This document shows, in pieces, positions 61,101-64,000 of a stretch of 64,000 nt of DNA. The notes beneath the pieces were generated by a model. The model was not told where the DNA came from. It ran no database searches and worked only from the letters and a program-made list of their open reading frames with translations. Source of the stretch: Pyrocephalus nanus (Eukaryota; Chordata; Aves; Passeriformes; Tyrannidae); NCBI GenBank assembly GCA_038380795.1, contig CM076260.1, positions 5,844,033-5,908,032 of the forward strand, given 5' to 3'. Each line of letters starts with the position of its first letter. Position 1 is the first letter of the stretch. Both the position numbers and the translations under genes were made by a program.

Positions 61101-64000
61101 TATACCCAATCTAATTCCAGAACAGTTAGTATTCATACAAAATATTCCCACAGATGATAAATATTCCACTGGATTCAGTAAGAGCAGAGTCATACTTAGG
61201 ATTCACTAGTTTCTTTCTAATAAGTGATTTAAACCACAAGTGGTTTTATGTGCTCTGGAGAAAGAAACTGGGAATTAATCTTATTTAGCTATTCACAAAG
61301 CACCGATTTTAATAGTTTCAAATACTGATGATTCTATATCCTGAGAGCTAATTAGATGCATTAAAAAAACATTCCTCCTGGAAAGCTGCAGAAAATAAAA
61401 CGAGACAGATCACTGTCAGAAGGTGTCACGGGCAATGCAAATTATAGCCAAATTATTCCTGTTTCTGGTAGAGATCAGGTGCAAATACAGGAGTCGTTTC
61501 TCCAAAGCAAGCTCTATGCAGAGCTCCCATTACAGTACCGAAATCCTGAATGCAGTTTTTCTTGTAAGAACTAAATCTGTGCACATCTGGAATTTGCATG
61601 TCTGTTAAAAATCTATGAGCCAGGGATTTCTGACCAGGGTAATCTGGTCATACGGCATATTCTGCAAATGTGGGTGAATTGCAGCCAAATTTCCATGCCT
61701 CTAAGCAGCATATCAGACTAACAAATAATAACAGCAGCCAGGTGCTGAAAGTTAATGCTGAACCCGAAATCAGATCCAGGGCTGAATTATTTATTGAAAT
61801 TCCATTACTTCATTTGCACTATTAGAAGACAGAGTCACTTGCAGGCACTGCAAATAAAGGTCTGGACGGTGGGGTGTTGCTGATAAGGGCATTTACCACA
61901 CCAGCTGACCCCAGCACAGGCCATAATCTGCCCTCAGGGGTCTTATTTTGTATCTTATTTAACATCACAAAAATACTGTTCATCAGTGATCCAAGGTCAC
62001 TGGACTAAAAGAGCACTTGGAAGCCTTCAGGAGGTGTCCCCCAATGGGCTGGACTGGGCCTTTCTATCTCCTTTTGCATCTCCAAAGTTCAAGGTGCTGC
62101 AGAGGGTACAGGAGAAGCTCCATCCTGAGATGTGATGAATGTTTATGATTTTCACCAAAAGCAGATCAAGTTACTTTGCAAAGGAGAAGCACATCACAGG
62201 CTCAAACTAATCTTTGGTCTGTTTGCATCTCAGTGTGACTTCTCAGTGCAACCCACAATACCTCCAATGAACTATTTACCAATACAATACTACCGTCATT
62301 TGGACCAAGATTTACTGCTGTGAAAATACTAAACACATTTTCTGGTTTCCAGATACTCACAGATAAATAATTACGGAGTTTAGTGATTAGACAATATTTT
62401 TTTCACCTTTAATATTTTCTTACCTGCCAAAATTACAGTATTTGTTCATCTGATCATCTGCACATACAGTCATATTTATCCATTCAAGGGGTGTTACACT
62501 ACAAGCCAAGGCAGTCTTTTCTGATAGCCATCTACAAAGGAGAGGGATGCAACTCTCTCTGACTATTTCATTAAACAAGAAACAGAGAGCAAGTTCTGAG
62601 TTTGTAAATGTAAATACCTGTGATAAAAGCAAGAGTCTGAGACATACACACAACCAGCAAGCAATAGTTTCTTGAGACTCACCTAAAAGCAAAACAATTT
62701 GTGTGTTCAGTAGCAAGTGCTCAAGAAAACAGTGATGCCTTCCAAAAGCTACTGAAAAATTCTGAATAAGTGTGGATATTAGTAGCAGTATAATTTAAAA
62801 ATATTTTACAGTACAGACTTCTGAAATTAATGTATCATAAATGTTGTAAGTAGAAAAAATAATTGGTTTGGTGGGTTGAGTTTGGATCACATTTTTTGTT
62901 TACTCAGCATTCCAGTGCAGAATGATTTCTTAAATTCCTGTGTCTGTACTGTTTGGGTCCATTTGAAATGCTCCAGTGATGTGCCTTTACAAACTTCCCA
63001 TAGGAAATGGCTTTGACAACTTTCTCTGAACCCATTTTAACTTGATGCCTAGACTGAATTTCCTCTAATTTTATTTTATTCTACTATCCAGCATTAAAAA
63101 AAACCAAACAAACAACCACTTTAATTACCTTTAACTCAATGCTATTAACTAAAATAATTCATACTTTTCATCCCCTTATACAAAATCTTACTTAACTATG
63201 CCATTGCACTTTCCCCAGCACCTCTTCACCACTTACGGCCCTCTTGTTTCTGGGATCCTTGACTATGCTATCTATTCCCAATATCATCTGTTCTGCAGGA
63301 ACACATTCACTTACTCATCGTTAAAATTTGCCACTACAGTTTATTCTGAACACTCAGATTTGGGCTGACAGATCTGGATTTTGGGCTGTAATAGGAGCAC
63401 CTCATACTTCCTATGACATGCTTGTGCTTCCAACATAGACATTATCCTAGATGGATTAAACAAAGATTTCATGCCATCAATCTACAAACTTTCTAGTCTT
63501 CTACACCACTTCTATATATTTCACATTTAAATATTTCTATTTTCTGTAAACTATTTTATATTTACGTGTTCATTTTATATTTCCAGTTTCTTGTGAGAGG
63601 CACAGTTAACCTGCTTCCCAGCCTGGTTAATGCATTATAATTCACACCTTTCCACCTTCTGGTGCCATCCTCTTACCCAGTTAGGTAATTGGGCCTAACC
63701 ATCATCTCTACAGAAGGGTTGAATCTCACTCTCCTTCATTTGAGAAGTTTCTCTGGCAGCATTTTGGTTTATCCCGTGCTCCCACAGCAGTTCCCACGTT
63801 CAGGCTGTTGGAGAGCTGTTATCCCAAACAACTGCAGCCTGCAGAATGCCAATGGAGCTCCATACACCAAGCACCCATTGAATAAAACTTATTGGAACAT
63901 CCAGGTTAATGAGGTTATTGAGAAACTAGCATTTGGCAAGGGAATTTCTGAACATTTTTTAGACATTTGTGTGCAGTTAGGCCCAGTTTCCTCAAGTACT

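Larger units (their letters stand above)
50630..64000 (-). other. CLIC5: Presumed 3' part of CLIC5 intron 1; exon 1 not found
   Basis: Everything upstream of the exon 2 acceptor to the window end. I looked on the minus strand for a start exon ending like ELFVK before a GT donor and did not find one, nor a CpG-rich promoter. The stretch holds three CR1 fragments (56955-57195, 60440-60786, 60943-61100), a poly(A) run, a G-rich run and a possible decayed coding remnant at 53536-54141. Calling it intron 1 is an inference from the known very long first intron of mammalian CLIC5. Confidence 0.6.

Noticed and set aside
50630..64000. Possible CLIC5 exon 1
   Set aside because: I searched by eye for the minus-strand ending ELFVK before a GT donor and found no match. 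A more divergent first exon cannot be excluded.
1..64000. tRNA, rRNA, CRISPR arrays, bacterial or phage-like gene clusters
   Set aside because: None seen. Repeats are CR1, LTR-like or simple, and the single gene is a spliced vertebrate gene.

Overview
This is a stretch of a vertebrate nuclear genome, almost certainly a bird and probably a songbird or close relative. The base composition is AT-rich. Dispersed repeats are mostly truncated CR1 retrotransposons, recognisable by the 8-base ATTCTATG-type 3' end and by remnants of the ORF2 C-terminus. One LTR-like segment near 11.4-11.9 kb resembles, from memory, an endogenous-retrovirus LTR common in passerine sequence. There are no operons, CRISPR arrays or bacterial features.

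The only gene I can establish is CLIC5 (chloride intracellular channel 5), on the minus strand. Five coding exons are readable: exon 2 (50520-50629), exon 3 (50055-50180), exon 4 (48609-48715), exon 5 (29921-30102) and terminal exon 6 (27543-27710). All have GT/AG borders and compatible phases. They encode 230 residues ending in a stop. The conserved 251-residue CLIC5A form needs about 21 more residues from exon 1, which I do not find. Exon 1 and the promoter therefore probably lie beyond base 64000, making 50630-64000 intron 1 sequence.

Layout: 1 to about 27 kb is gene-free sequence downstream of CLIC5. It holds five CR1 fragments, the LTR, simple repeats and two stretches that look like candidate conserved non-coding elements (about 13.2-13.5 kb and 20.15-20.83 kb). 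In other amniotes the next gene on this side is RUNX2, so distal regulatory DNA would be plausible, but that is inference. From 27.0 to 50.6 kb is the 3' part of CLIC5, including an 18.5-kb intron 4 with two CR1 fragments and a 34-bp minisatellite. From 50.6 to 64 kb is presumed intron 1, with three CR1 fragments and a possible decayed coding remnant at 53.5-54.1 kb.

I did not find a convincing undescribed biological system. The least explained items are the 606-bp frame with a single stop at 53536-54141, the 229-codon minus-strand ORF beside the LTR, and the CpG-richer stretch near 20.5 kb.
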